Notes: generated by a model from the sequence alone, not told the origin. A stretch of DNA of 64,000 nucleotides from Ophioderma brevispina (GCA_023653785.1 JAMKCH010084910.1:62001-126000); one strand, 5' to 3'; counted from the first letter of the stretch, positions 38,456 to 50,750 are shown. Translations and numbers: made by a program.

Positions 38456-39890
38456 AAAAGTAGGCCATATAGCCCTATTCGAAATGGCCCAAAATTGCAA
38501 ATAATTCGTTGAAAGCGCGGCTAGGAATATGGATATGCTGATGCGGCGATGAGGACGTATGGTTCTCCTGTGGGACTCAAATGGAACTCATGTTCATTAA
38601 GGTCAGAGATATGCATCCGGGAAATGCGTGTGCATATGCCCAGTTACTCAAGTTTGGGGTGAGTATCTGCTTGCAAAAATTCGACATAGAATTATAACAA
38701 ATGATTGGCCTATCAGCTGTATGGGCACTGAGAGACTAACATGTGTCTATCACCAAAACGTACGTAAAAAATAAATTGTATGTGGATATACACTGTAAAA
38801 ATAAACTAGTCAATTTTTACAAAGACTCCTATTAATTAAGACATCATTTTCAATAATTGGTAGAAAATATTACTAATTTTCATTTTTACAGTGTATATTT
38901 TTTTCAGGAATATCTATTGAACAATTAAAAAAAAAAAAAACCCAAAATAAAGACCTAGAAACACCAAAATAAGGTGCACTTGTAGCTCAGATTTTTATTT
39001 CGGTCAACAATGTATATTGGCCCGAGCCATTTGACTTAAAAAAACAGTTTGGGCTATTTTTCAAAAAACTAATTTTTACAGCATCATAGGTACGTAACTG
39101 GAAATCTGAAAACAACAAGAATTCTGGAATCATAGGTGTGTATTGGGGCCATTGTTTTGGCCAAAATATACACAAATTTGCCTTTTGTACCAATTTTATA
39201 ATTGTTTGGGCGAAGTAAAAACAATTTTGATTTAACTGAATATAATTTTACCTGTGTTTCAAAAAAAATATTTTTAATTTTTTTATTTTTCAGAAAAAAA
39301 ATTGTTATCAAAAAACAAAAAACACATGTTTGGGACACCTTTCACACTTTACTTTCCTCATAAATAACTAGCAAATTTCCAAGATGTCAAGTGGCAATTC
39401 AAAAGAAAATACAAATACCTCGTGCCAATGCAAGGGAAAAATAATTTTCGGTGGACTAAAGTACACTTTAGCCAGGTCTAACTTATGTAGAAATTGGTTT
39501 TACGTGGATATTGTTCTCTTGATATGGGGCGATAAAAGCCACACTCAAAAACCACCCTAAGCAATGCAACGCCTTAAGAGGGACATGCACATACCTTGCA
39601 CAATGGAGTGTCTATCGCCAATCTGTTTCTCCCACCCCCCCCGGTTTGAAAAGCAGTAGGGAGGGGGATTTGCCGGATTTAGCGCGCATGTCCGTATGCA
39701 TGTATCGTGTTTCAGTGTGGTTAGGTTTTGGTTAGGTTTTCCTTTTCAGGTCTTCTCGAAAAGTTGAAGTCCGATTGAAACATATGGGGTTAAGGTACAA
39801 TAGGGGTTCTTCATAGGTGGATTGATGTCAAAAGTCTGGGACAGGTTCAGATGCAAGGTATCTGAGCTTCATGTTCCATATACCATCTTG
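38456..39890. repeat. Partial third copy of the 3.65-kb block
   Basis: Begins like 25465 (AAAGTAGGCC), continues to about 25640, then jumps to the equivalent of about 27130-28390. About 1.5 kb of the unit is therefore missing. Small indels are frequent. Confidence 0.75.
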
Positions 39891-40867
39891 TATGCCAGGG
39901 GGTCACGCAAGATACTTGCTGTATTTTATAAGTTAGAACTTAAACTATATGGTTGTGGTTATTTTATAACGGTTAGAGTTAGGGGTAGGTTGGGCTAAGG
40001 TTAGTGTAAGGGTAAGAGTTAAATCACGGTTGGTGTACCCCAAAATGCATATTCCTTCATGACGAAATATATTAGCAACTATTTTTTAATAGTAAAAACA
40101 ATCTTGTATTTGTTAAATTTACGGGCTATTTATAGCATTAATTTGTACTGCTGTATGGGAATATACCCATTAACGGTCTCTTACAACAAAACAAAGAATG
40201 AAATATTTTCTGTAAATTGGCGCATTAAATCAATCACCCCCTACAGTTGTTTATATTCTGGCAAAATAATATGCACTGTGCGTTAAAAAGAACTTGGGTC
40301 AGAGCACGTACTGAGCTCGTCAAAATACATTCTGGTTCTACTCAGAGTAGTTGACACTGCACATTATTAGCATTTGGTTAAAATCAGATGATCATGATAT
40401 TCCACAGAAACGTCAACATGGTCAAGCAGAGATAATCTAGAGGGCTTTTGTGTATGTGAAGGGTCCCCGTCAATTAACCTAAAAACTTTATTATATATGC
40501 TAAACAACGTGTTTAGGGATTTTTACTTATTTTTATATTTGGTTGGTTCTTTATATTCATTTTTAGTTGTTTTTAATTGTTTCTGTTTGTATGTTTTGTT
40601 TTCCTCGAATTACTTTGGAAGTTATACCATTATTGTAACGGAAACGTCTGTACAGCCCTTCCCTTTGGTTTAGATTAAAGGATTAAGGTTAGGTTAAGAA
40701 TTATAGGATTAGCTTAGGTTCTGATAAAGGTTAGGGTGTGTGGTAAGTTGTGTTAGGGTTAATTATCATGTGATACATATTTAAAATGTAATCACAGCCA
40801 CACCCTATCTTATGCTTATTGAGAACTTGTTTGAGATAGTTATTGTTGACCCAAAAGAAATACCTTC
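39891..40867. other. Intergenic with GGTTAG-like words
   Basis: Two stretches, about 39966-40020 and 40668-40760, are rich in degenerate GGTTAG/GGGTTA words. They are too irregular to call telomeric repeats. No gene seen. Confidence 0.5.
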
Positions 40868-41178
40868 TAATATGAGACACGTGTTGCGCACGCGATCTTC
40901 CCTCGACTTTCCACCAATGGGTCTCAGGGTTCGTTCCCGGAAGGGGCTCGGGGCTCGTTCTGGGTGGCTTATGTGAATTTGGTTTCTCGATCAATACTCG
41001 GTTCCCGCAGTTTTCTCCGGGTATCCGGTTAATCATGCTTATAAAATCGAGCTTCGGAATAAATTGTTCGGGTATTTGAGGTTCTAGCGCACTTGTGCTG
41101 AGGCGCCTTCAGGGCAGCCAGCCAGCGCCGTGATCACGTTTACGTGGATATGTCGCGAGTTTTAAAAATACAAATTAT
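40868..41178 (+). mobile_element. SINE-like element
   Basis: A tRNA-like head with a B-box-like GGGTTCGTTCCCGG (about 40927-40940) is followed by a body (TTGGTTTCTCGATCAATACT, TTCTCCGGGTATCCGGTT). A tail reads GCGCACTTGTGCTGAGGCGC...TGATCACGTTTACGTGGATATG, ending in an AT-rich repeat. The same tail recurs near 63089-63180. Length and layout fit a Pol III-transcribed SINE; the A box is not clear. Confidence 0.55.
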
Positions 41179-42238
41179 TATTATATCAAACCAATTACGA
41201 AAGGTTGCATATCTAAACCACATGGAAGTTTCAAAAATAAATAATTGAATCACCTTTTACATATTTTTACGCTCAGCACCAGCCTTTGCGTTTTGCCGTT
41301 GTGTTAGCCAAATTTGAACCAACCATAAAATGAGTCCAGCTACCATCAATTCGAGGTTGGCACTAGCGAAACTCAAATATATTTTCTTTACAAGATGGTT
41401 ACTTGTAGAATCCTTTCTAAGCACTAACGGCGAGTCTTACTCTTAGTAGTTGCAGTTTGTATATGCAGGCCGATGTAATTAACTCATTCAACACATCAGA
41501 GTTTTCTGGAGACTGAAATGTACAAACCATAATATAGAAGAAAGAAAGTCTAGACGGATAACGACCATTTGCGATTTTGGCAGATACGTGGGGACCTTAC
41601 TTACATTTCCACTCGTCCTAAAACATCCAGTTTACTTCCCATAAGGATCCCGTCCATGCAAATTAGCACCCACTTCGCAAATGAGAGGTATAAGACCCAC
41701 AATACGGAAATGAGACTAATCGATGTTGGCATTAAAGGTGCGACGAGAGATTTCACATATCAAGTGTCCCTAAAAAAATCAAAAGTACTGATTTTGGCCC
41801 TAATGTAAAGCTTTCCATCAAATATATCCCCATCTGAAAGGATTAAGCTGAGAAATGTTTCTTTGGTACAAAAATTGTGCAATTTCTAATTTCGTATAGG
41901 AACAAATATGAAATTCAGCCTATGTTTTATATTGAAATATAAACAAACCAAAATCGCCTTTTTTCTCTCTTTCAAGACATTTCTGTAGCCAAATACAAGG
42001 TAAGAAATGTATTGAGTGTCTTATCTATATGGAATTACTATTATGACCCAATATTTAGGTGCCTCAAAATCTCTTTTTGCACCTTTAACTTTCACTTGGG
42101 CCATTCATTTGGGTAAAAAATGCCTGAAACTGCGCGACGATACATATCACTTTAAGAAATGTAGGGAGAATATACAAACGCCTTCCTAAATATTTGGTGT
42201 TGTTCGACTACTTCCCGGCCACATACTACTAGTGTGTG
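41179..42238. other. Intergenic, no gene seen
   Basis: The plus-strand open frame at 41569-41808 shows no recognisable domain, and nothing else stands out. Confidence 0.45.
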
Positions 42239-42269
42239 ACCTTTAACCTCAGATTTGTTCTGTGCTGAG

Positions 42270-42638
42270 GTCAGTGGTCTTTTTTACCAAATTTGGTGTT
42301 CATATGGCATTTCTACGCAAATTGACCTCAAGATGACCTTTGACCTTTTTGGTCAGTCCGAAACCCTGCAAACAAAGCCCCATATGTCAAAGCATAACGA
42401 AACGCATAGCCGGACAGACTCGCAGTCAGATCGCAGTTTTAGTATAGGGCATTTCTATGGAAATGGACCTCAAGATGACCTTTGATCTTTTGGGGCAATC
42501 TGAAACCCTGATAACAAACGTTAGACTGACATTCCCTACCTTCATGCCAAATATCAGCCCCATATGTCAAAGCATAACGAAATGCCAGACCGGACTGACA
42601 GACAGATCTCATTTTTTAGTAGTATATCACCTGCTATA
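42270..42638 (+). repeat. Dimeric TGACCT-rich repeat
   Basis: Two related ~165-base monomers, each with the order GCATTTCTA, GACCTCAAGATGACCTTTGA, CCATATGTCAAAGCATAACG, and a CGGAC(T)GAC end. A second version is at 42959-43323. Confidence 0.75.
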
Positions 42639-42938
42639 CACTGTTAAAAAAATTTCCGTAAATTTACGGAAATTTCTGGCAGCAGAATTTCCAGACTTTT
42701 TTAGGGTAAATTTACAGGATTTCTGTCAATTAACAGAACTTTAACAGTAATTTTACAGAAATTTGTCTCATATTATGGAAAAAATGTGTATTTTAACAGA
42801 ATTTTTCCGTATATTTAAAATTACGGAACAAAAAAAAAAGTCCGGAAACTTTGCTGCCAGATTTTTTTTAATATTTCCGTAAATTAACATTTTTTATGTT
42901 TTTTGTTTTTTATTTTTATTGTTTTCTAAAACAGATTT
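42639..42938. mobile_element. TA-flanked MITE, left part
   Basis: Starts CACTGTTAAAAA directly after a TA (42637-42638) and is cut by the A20 run. The right part, overlapping by about 70 bases, is at 43696-43821 and ends TTTTTAACAGTG followed by TA. Joined by overlap the element is about 350 bp, full of TTTACGGAAATTT / CCGTAAATTTACGG palindromes, with no ORF. TA duplication and CACTG ends fit a Tc1/mariner-type MITE. Confidence 0.8.
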
Positions 42939-42958
42939 AAAAAAAAAAAAAAAAAAAA
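42939..42958. other. A20 run, probable assembly gap
   Basis: Exactly 20 A. The sequence to the right restarts the repeat seen at about 42278. Confidence 0.75.
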
Positions 42959-43675
42959 GTGGTCTTTTTTACCAAATTTGGTGTTCATATGGCATTTCTA
43001 CGCAAATTGACCTCAAGATGACCTTTGACCTTTTTGGTCAGTCCGAAACCCTGCAAACAAAGGCCCATATGTCAAAGCATAACGAAACGCATAGCCGGAC
43101 AGACTCGCAGTCAGATCGCAGTTTTAGTATAGGGCATTTCTATGGAAATGGACCTCAAGATGACCTTTGATCTTTTGGGGCAATCTGAAACCCTGATAAC
43201 AAACGTTAGACTGTCATTCCCTACCTTCATGCCAAATATCAGCCCCATATGTCAAAGCATAACGAAATGCCAGACCGGACTGACAGACAGATCTCATTTT
43301 TTAGTAGTATATCACCTGCTATAACGTTGCAAGATGACCAATTACCTGTAATTTTACACATCATTATTATATGATCCTGAATATGTTCCTCTTGGGCAAG
43401 AGTTCCATGTGTACCCCTCTTCGAAGTTCTACATGTAACATTTTTTTTTTGCCTTTGGGTTTTTGTTAGCATTAGGCCACAAATAAAAATAAGTCGTTTC
43501 ATGTACAATTTTATAGGGGGTACATGAACTCTTTCCAAATTGTTATATATTTGGGCGTTGCTTTATCCTAAAGTCATTAAATCAAACGACTCCATAATAC
43601 TCTTTAACTCGCCAATAAACTTGGAAAATATAGAACAATATCAAGAACGAGAATAAAGTCGCCTCCAATGATAAG
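42959..43675. repeat. Allele-like copy with empty MITE site
   Basis: Duplicates 42278-42638, then passes straight through GCTATAACGTTGC (the intact TA target at 43322-43323) into sequence that reappears after the MITE at 43822-44174. Confidence 0.85.
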
Positions 43676-43695
43676 AAAAAAAAAAAAAAAAAAAA
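43676..43695. other. A20 run, probable assembly gap
   Basis: Exactly 20 A after GATAAG. In the second copy the sequence continues GATAAGCGATTC at about 44170. Confidence 0.75.
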
Positions 43696-43821
43696 TTTTT
43701 TAATATTTCCGTAAATTAACATTTTTTATGTTTTTTGTTTTTTATTTTTGTTTTCTAAAACAGATTTTCCGTAAATTTACGGAAAATCTGTTTTCTTAAT
43801 TTACGGAAATTTTTAACAGTG
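43696..43821. mobile_element. TA-flanked MITE, right part
   Basis: Starts inside the element (TTTTTTAATATTTCCG, matching about 42866) and ends at AACAGTG before TA at 43822-43823. Confidence 0.8.
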
Positions 43822-44371
43822 TAACGTTGCAAGATGACCATTTACCTGTAATTTTACACATCATTATTATATGATCCTGAATATGTTCCTCTTGGGCAAG
43901 AGTTCCATGTGTACCCCTCTTCGAAGTTCTACATGTAACATTTTTTTTTGCCTTTGGGTTTTTGTTAGCATTAGGCCACAAATAAAAATAAGTCGTTTCA
44001 TGTACAATTTTATAGGGGGTACATGAACTCTTTCCAAATTGTTATATATTTGGGTGTTGCTTTATCCTAAAGTCATTAAATCAAACGACTCCATAATACT
44101 CTTTAACTCGCCAATAAACTTGGAAAATATAGAACAATATCAAGAACGAGAATAAAGTCGCCTCCAATGATAAGCGATTCACATTCAAATTTTTCAAGAA
44201 TTATCTTAATGTGAATCTGGATTATTGGTGTTAGGACCGTGTATGTTATCCGTAGCAAACTTTTGGTCACCCAGGATTACATCAAGGATAGCAAAACGAC
44301 CATCCGTAATCACTTCTTTTTAAGAACAGCAGGATCACAGTTTTAGAAATAATACACACACAACTCGAATG

Positions 44372-45326
44372 TTATAGCCCTGGAGCTAGCACACATTTGT
44401 AACACATCTCACGTACAAAAGGTTTGAGTGAGTAAATATTGTAGGACAGCCTGACAGCGACCACTGAAACGCGATTATAAGTGCCGCAAGTGGTGCCGTA
44501 AGAGAGGGGGGGGGGGGCAAGACAAAGATTGTACAGGGGTCAACTTTTAAATGATCCAATCATGTTGAAAAGATACCATATTATGTGTCAACAAAGGAGT
44601 CAGCAAAGGTATTAGTTTGTAATATGTACAGCCTAATAGTATCAGAGTAGAGGCTAAAAAACAGCAAAAAAAAAAAAATAATCAATAAAAAGGGCAATTT
44701 CAGTGGTACAGGGGTCAAAATTTTTAAAATTGCTCCGATGTGGATAAAAAATGCGTGCCAAGTTATGTGGAGTCATAGGATTAAAATAAGGAATTAGTTT
44801 GAGGTCTCAAATGCTTGCTTAAGAAAGTCGGGGGGTAACAAGATCAAGCCCCATTGAAATGCAATGGACGTTGAACTTATGTGCCCCCCACATTGGAAAC
44901 TTGCATTTTAAGACAGTTCAAACTATTCCTTATTTTAATCCTATGAACCTCCACCAATGATTGCACCATTTTTACCAAATCGGAGTAACTTTTTAAAATT
45001 GACCCCCTGTACACTGCAATTGACCCATTATTGATTTTGCTTGTTTAGCCTATACTCTGAAACTTTAGGCGTACATACTACAAACTATACCTTTTCTGAT
45101 CCCTGTGGTTAAGACACATAACATGGTGTGCTTTCAACATGATTGTATCAATTTAATAAAAAATGTTGGACCCCTGTACAAACTTTGTTTTGGACCCCTA
45201 TCCTAAGGCACCACTTGCGGACTTAAGAATCGCGTTCAGGGGGCCATGTCAGTCTGTCAACATATTTAACACTCAAACCTTTTGACTTGAGATGTGTTAC
45301 AAATGTGTGCTAGCTCCAGGGTTATG
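44372..45326. mobile_element. Large foldback element
   Basis: The outer arms TTATAGCCCTGGAGCTAGCA (left) and TGCTAGCTCCAGGGTTATGA (right) pair. Pairing continues inward for several hundred bases: GTTACAAATGTGTGC, AAACCTTTTG, CACCACTTGCGG, GTACAGGGGTC and TAAAATAAGGAAT all recur inverted. The centre lies near 44850. Arms of about 450 bases are diverged by substitutions and small indels. No ORF; a foldback transposon is the likeliest explanation. Confidence 0.75.
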
Positions 45327-48030
45327 AGTTTACGAACAGACGTTACGTATACCAATCCATTCATCATTCTACTTTTTCTCACTAATAACAGAGCTATTGC
45401 GTTCTTGACAAGATGGGGCTGGTTTTGACGCCATAGAAAGATAAAACGTGATTGCGTTTTTAAAAAATTGTAACCTTGAGCTAGCTCCACGAACATAAAA
45501 TGAGCTATGACTCTTTGTAATACATGGCGCCCATGAGCAAAACAAGTTGTTTACAAAGCATATTTATATTACCCATATAATTATATTTACCAACAACTTT
45601 AAATTTTTTGAAAAAAAACCTTCCTTGTGGAAATATTTACATACAAAATCTATTTATGAGGGTATTATCCAGACTGGTATCAACTCAACAATGACGATTC
45701 CCCCCTCAGACATGCCCGAGAAAATTCCCCAAAACCGTCAACACTGGAAGACATAGTAAAAATCAGAGCCACCTAATAAAGGGACAGTTGCCCTTAGAAA
45801 TCCCACGACGAAACCTGCTGAAATACAAACAACATAATCTGGAGTATGTCTCAAAAATGAATTCATGGCGAAGCTAAAGAAAAAATCGTTAATTTCATTA
45901 AAAAAATTAACAAAAAAAACAGGAAAAACACCTTACCATGAATAACTGATGCTATGTAAGCAGGTTTTATACAGGAGATACGACTTTGACTGTGTTTTCT
46001 AATGGGTTGTTAGCTAGCAGCTAACATTATCTTCTTGGTGGCCAAACGCTCTCTTTTAAAATGCTTTCCAGTGCGCCATATAATGCTAAACGCTTAACCG
46101 CACATTTCAGTCAAATTGGGCAGCAGGTGATCCCCACTGACCCATCCCCAGGTTGGCTATTCGCCGTTTGGGATCAGCAAAGGCTATTAATCACCAGAGT
46201 CACTCACAAGATTCCCCATGATAAAGGCTATATAATGGGTGTTCATACAGGCGTATCAAAAAGAAGTAAACAGTTTTGAAAGCATTAGGGCCCCCATACA
46301 ATGGGTACTGATACAATGTTGGGCTTTTAATTAAATATTCGTGGCTCCCCAGACCTGGGGGTTCACTTATTTCCTTCACTAAAATTAAAACAACTTATTT
46401 AACCAGGAAAACGCTTTGTCCCCGCATGAAGGGGTGCCATATTAGAAAAAAATGAATATAAAATGCAACTCAGTTTATTTCTAGATATCGGGGGGACCAA
46501 TGGATATAATAACCTCAACATGTCAAGCGAACAATGGGGCTAATGGTACTCAATAATCGGCCCGAAGACCACCACTTCACATTCTTTTACATCAGGTACA
46601 TTGTTATTGTGCATGCAGTTGAACAGATTTCGAATGTTTGGTCCTTGCTGCAATCGGCGTGAGATCTTTCCTCGTCGCGAAAAAAAAAATCTTGCGATTT
46701 CTACTGTGTTCATAACTTTGACCTTATGAGTTCGAAAAAGAAAACGTAAAGGGACAAATTAATGAAAGGAAAAGATAGCCCATGGCAAAGGCTGGACCTT
46801 ATTTGGGCATAACCTCTAACTCCAACAAGTTAATGGTTCTTTAAATTTTTATTTAAAAACCTATCTATTCCAATTACCAAGAACGAAAGCCAATGGTTAG
46901 TTCAGCTCGACTTACAGTTTTAAAAATCATGAAGGCGAGGTGAGTCATGTTGCCCTTTATGTTATTAACAAATACTAGAGCTCAATAAGGGGAGGTAATA
47001 ACACCTGAGATAGACTTGAATGAACAGTGTGGGCCAGTAACCAGGGGGGTGAAGCCCATTCAAACCAGTCGTCCGTGCTGGGCGATGACATTTTGAATAT
47101 TGCACGGAATATAATTCTTTTTAGATTGGGTGCTTGTATACACACATTTAATGTCAGTAGATACAAACAATCGGCAAAATATCAGTGTTGGATGTTGGGT
47201 GCTATGGTGGTTAATTTTGTCCTACCCATGGCCACACAAACAATGAAATGAAACGTCAGTCGTCTTGATGTAAATAAACGCCTCATGACACATTCTTTTC
47301 ACATAAGCGCGCATTGCATTATGAGAAAAAAGAGTATCTGAGCACAATGATCCAGGTGCACTATTATACACCTGGCCACATCTAACCACATACATCAAAT
47401 TTGTATCACTACCGGATTAGTGTGATATGCAACGCGGCGGGCACCCACAGTATGTGGGAGAAGCGGGAGGCAGCCATTGCTTCTATTGTTGGTAATCTAT
47501 GTTTTCTTTGTTGGGCGGGCAAAACATTGCGAGGACGATGTATTGAATTCAAAGATGACGTTAAACGTTTTGCCTCTCTATATACAACCTCTTTGAGTAC
47601 AATGAGGGCTACAATGGACCTGCATACCTGATGAGAAAAAGATCCGAACTGTTTTAGGTGATTGTTGAATATCATGAGCTCTATTGTTCGCTTCAGTGAC
47701 GTTGTATTGGTCACTGACATTCTTGGAGTAAATTGAGTTGACGTTGTATTCATTTTTCTAAATAATGTGCACTCTTTTCATTTGGGGATTACCAGCTTTC
47801 CTGATTTACATAAAATTTTAGTGAAGGAAGTAAATTATCCCGTGTGTTTAGCACGGAAAGATGGTTATTAAATCGCAAACCGTATCACGGCCCTATATCT
47901 TAAATGTAGAAGTATGTAGTATTTGGTTAGTTTTGTTTGAGTTTCATGTACATTTGCAATCCACAGTCTCAAAAATCAGTATATAGACAAATCAATAAAC
48001 GATTTCTGATGTTTTGTAACCCGGCACAAA
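45327..48030. other. Intergenic, possible degraded element inside
   Basis: A 16-base inverted match (TTCCTTCACTAAAATT near 46372 and its complement near 47815) could mark ends of an old 1.45-kb element. The open frames between (46061-46279, 47401-47631) have no recognisable domain. Otherwise nothing seen. Confidence 0.35.
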
Positions 48031-48059
48031 TGCGGTTTGTGCCAAAAACAATCATGGGT

Positions 48060-48500
48060 TCGAATCATATGGTCAATTAAAAAATGTTGTCCCTCAGTGA
48101 AACAGAATCTTCCTCGTTTTCAGCTGCAGCGGATATTGCCAATTTCAACGAGCGCGGTGGCACACAAGATGGTGCGCCTCCCCACAGAGAAGAAAACTTT
48201 GACAGTATCGCCTTATTGGAGATAGTGGTATTGACCTGACACCATCAAATCGAGTGGCCACCGCGATATCCGTGAATCTGACTCCAGTTAGATTTTTTCT
48301 GTTGGGACACCTCAAATCCAAGAGTTTTTACGACTCCTCCAGCAGACTTTAATGAGCTTCAGCGTTAGAATCACGGCAAGAGGTTGATATTGTCAGACAG
48401 GACAGAACCTTAATCAGAATAACTGTGAACGCCATGATCCCCGCACCGGAAGGCAGTGTGTGCATCCAAAGAGGTGGAGGAATTGTGGATGTTAAGAAGT
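48060..48500 (+). pseudogene. DDE transposase relic, mariner/IS630-like
   Basis: Frame-shifted plus-strand pieces read TQDGAPPHR (48159-48186), then IEWPPRYP with an NLTPVRFFLLGHLKSKSFYD block at about 48249-48340. This is the QDGAPPH ... EWPPRSPDLTP.DFFLWG..K signature of the last third of mariner/IS630-superfamily transposases. The expected Asp of the PDLTP box is read as Asn and frames are broken, so it is inactive. No terminal repeats were found. Confidence 0.7.
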
Positions 48501-48639
48501 GAGTGGCATTTTCGAAGAACACATTTTGAACATATCAAAAGTACTGCATTGTAATGTTATGATTTTGATTAACTTTGCGCAACAGCATTTATTATTTTTT
48601 TTTTCTTTTTGGTTTGCGGAAATAACATAATTTTTTATT

Positions 48640-49660
48640 CGATTGCCACACTCCAATGATTGGATGAAATCAGTGAGGTTGCGCTGTTTAACAAACTCAA
48701 ATTGATGATGAAAAGACAGACTTTTTCATCGCCATGTTCATCCATATGCACAAACCGCCTCAAAGATATTAACATCAGGGTCGTGACAGTGGATGTTCCC
48801 CCAGTCCTCGGCACTAGAAACCTGGGTGTGTGTTTGATCAGCAATGTCTATGACTGAACTTGTAAAGGTCATCATTAAGTCTGTTAACTTCACCTTGCAA
48901 TATTTACCGGATCCGCCGCTTTATCACATTTGAGAGTTTGTCATATCGTCCGTTCACTGATTTTATCTGCATTGACTAGGCCAATTCACTTTTGTATGGA
49001 ATGTCGGCCAGAGAGTCTGGAGTAACTTCAGATTTTGCAGAATAGAGCAGCCAGGATGGTGTCAGATCTGATAGATAGAAGGCACCAGCCATCACCACTC
49101 CTTAAAGAGCTCATGGCTACCAATTAGTGAGCGAGTTGTCTTAAGCTTATGCTTCTTAATTACCAGGGCATTTCCGGACAATTGCCATCTTACTTGTTCC
49201 GACTACCTCTCTTGGTATATTCATGGCAGGGCCAGGATTGCGTTCTGCAGATGACAAGACCTCTCACTGTTTCCCGCAAAAAAAGGTCAGTGGGGGGGGG
49301 TGACAGGGCTTTCAGCAAGGCGGCCCCTAGCCTAGGACACTCTTTGCCTATCTCTGTTCGCCACTCCAAGTCCATTGTTACTTTAAGAAAGCCTCTAAAA
49401 TTTCATCTATTTCCTAAGAGTTGATTGTGGGCTTAAATGTGTTTTTTTGTATAAACATATTTAAAAAAAAATTTATGAAGCGTTTCTTTTATTTTATTTA
49501 GTTGATGTTAAGAACCTATCTCATAGTAAACAACCGGTATTGTAAATAGATGAACAATTTTTTAGGCTAAATAGTAATACTCTCTATTTTGCTAAAGCGC
49601 TTTGACCTTGTTTTGAGAGAAGGCGCTAATCAAATGCCGTTTGTATTGTATTGATTATTT
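48640..49660 (+). pseudogene. CR1-like LINE, RT C-terminus and 3' end
   Basis: Broken plus-strand frames give the tail of a CR1-type reverse transcriptase: a K-LMM-KRQTFF block near 48690-48730, VPPVLGTRNLGV (about 48790-48830), LQILQNRAARMVSDLIDRR (49025-49080), and the terminal GDRAFSKAAPSLGHSLPISV (about 49300-49360) ending in KPLKFHLF. The 3' region has AAAGCGCTTTGACCTTG...GAAGGCGCTAATCAAATGCC near 49595-49645, the usual CR1/L2 3'-terminal hairpin sequence. It is 5'-truncated, as most LINE copies are. Confidence 0.85.
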
Positions 49661-49819
49661 TGCACTCACTGAAAGAAAAGATATCTGGATACTAATTGCT
49701 GAAATTCATTATACCAAATACATCATACATCTTCTTTTTAAGTAAGATTTTATATGTTTAATTCTTTTTGATACACCCGTTTTAGATTATGCCCATATGC
49801 TGCAATTACACGCCCATTT

Positions 49820-50430
49820 TTAAAGGGGCATCCTAATTGAAAATACATAAATTCCTTCTCCTTCACCAATAAAGAAGGCTATCAACATAAGATTCACTCA
49901 ATAGATTCCCCAGTAGGGGCTACATATGAAGTGTTAACAGATTGGGTTCAAATGTCACAATTACAATGAAACGGCATTCCTTGAAACTATGAATTCCTTT
50001 CTCCTGCCAAATTAAAAGTGTATCATCTAAAGATTTGATCACAATATCAAATACGTATTCCCAGATGGGACCCAAAGGTCACAATAGCTGATTTAAAGGG
50101 CATTCCTTTGAAAAATTTAACAAATTCCTTCTTATTCCGCAAAGTAAAGGCTAGATATAGAGATTTGTTCACAAGATTCTACGGTAGAGGCTGCAGGTTG
50201 GGGTGCTCACAGATGGGTCCAAATTGTCCCATCAATTGCCGATTAAAAGGGGCATTTTTTAAAATTATAAATTTCCTTCTCCATCCTCAAAGTAAAAGCA
50301 TCAGAAAAAGATTCCCTCACAAGATAACCTCTGATAGGGCTACCTAGGGTTTCACGATGGGTAAAATGTCATGATCCGACTAAAGTGTGTATGCCTTTGA
50401 AAAAAAAGAATTATCTCGCCTTTCCATGTG
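49820..50430. repeat. Diverged ~145-bp tandem repeat, 4+ units
   Basis: GGGCATTCCTTTGAAA-like starts recur near 49826, 49970, 50096, 50247 and 50388. Each is followed by AATTCCTTCTCC, AAAGTAAAGGCTAT, TTCACAAGATTC and a CAGATGGGTCC-AAATGTC stretch. Units are strongly diverged. No coding potential. Confidence 0.7.
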
Positions 50431-50750
50431 TAAGTTATGGAGGAATCCAGAAAGGGGGGGGGACACTGCTCGCCGACACTTTACTTATTATACACACATA
50501 GGCAGACACATACCAATACTTATAACAAGTGACCAGAATTTCTAAGAACTACAGGAACACGGACTTTTCAGGGTCATGTCAACAAATTCCTTCTTTGCTG
50601 AAATGAACTAAATAAAAAGGGTCTACATTTTGTGTATGTTAACAATATGCTCTGTATAGTGATATTAAGTGTAATTTCCTACAATTAAGGATGCTTGATC
50701 ACTCACATTCCATATCTCCTTTATACTTTATCAAAAACTATATGAACCTG

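Noticed and set aside
39966..40760. Interstitial telomeric repeat (GGTTAG-like)
   Set aside because: The words are too irregular and short to support TTAGGG-type repeats.
46061..46279. 72-codon plus-strand ORF as an exon
   Set aside because: Composition is gene-like but there is no domain, and no convincing splice signal was seen.
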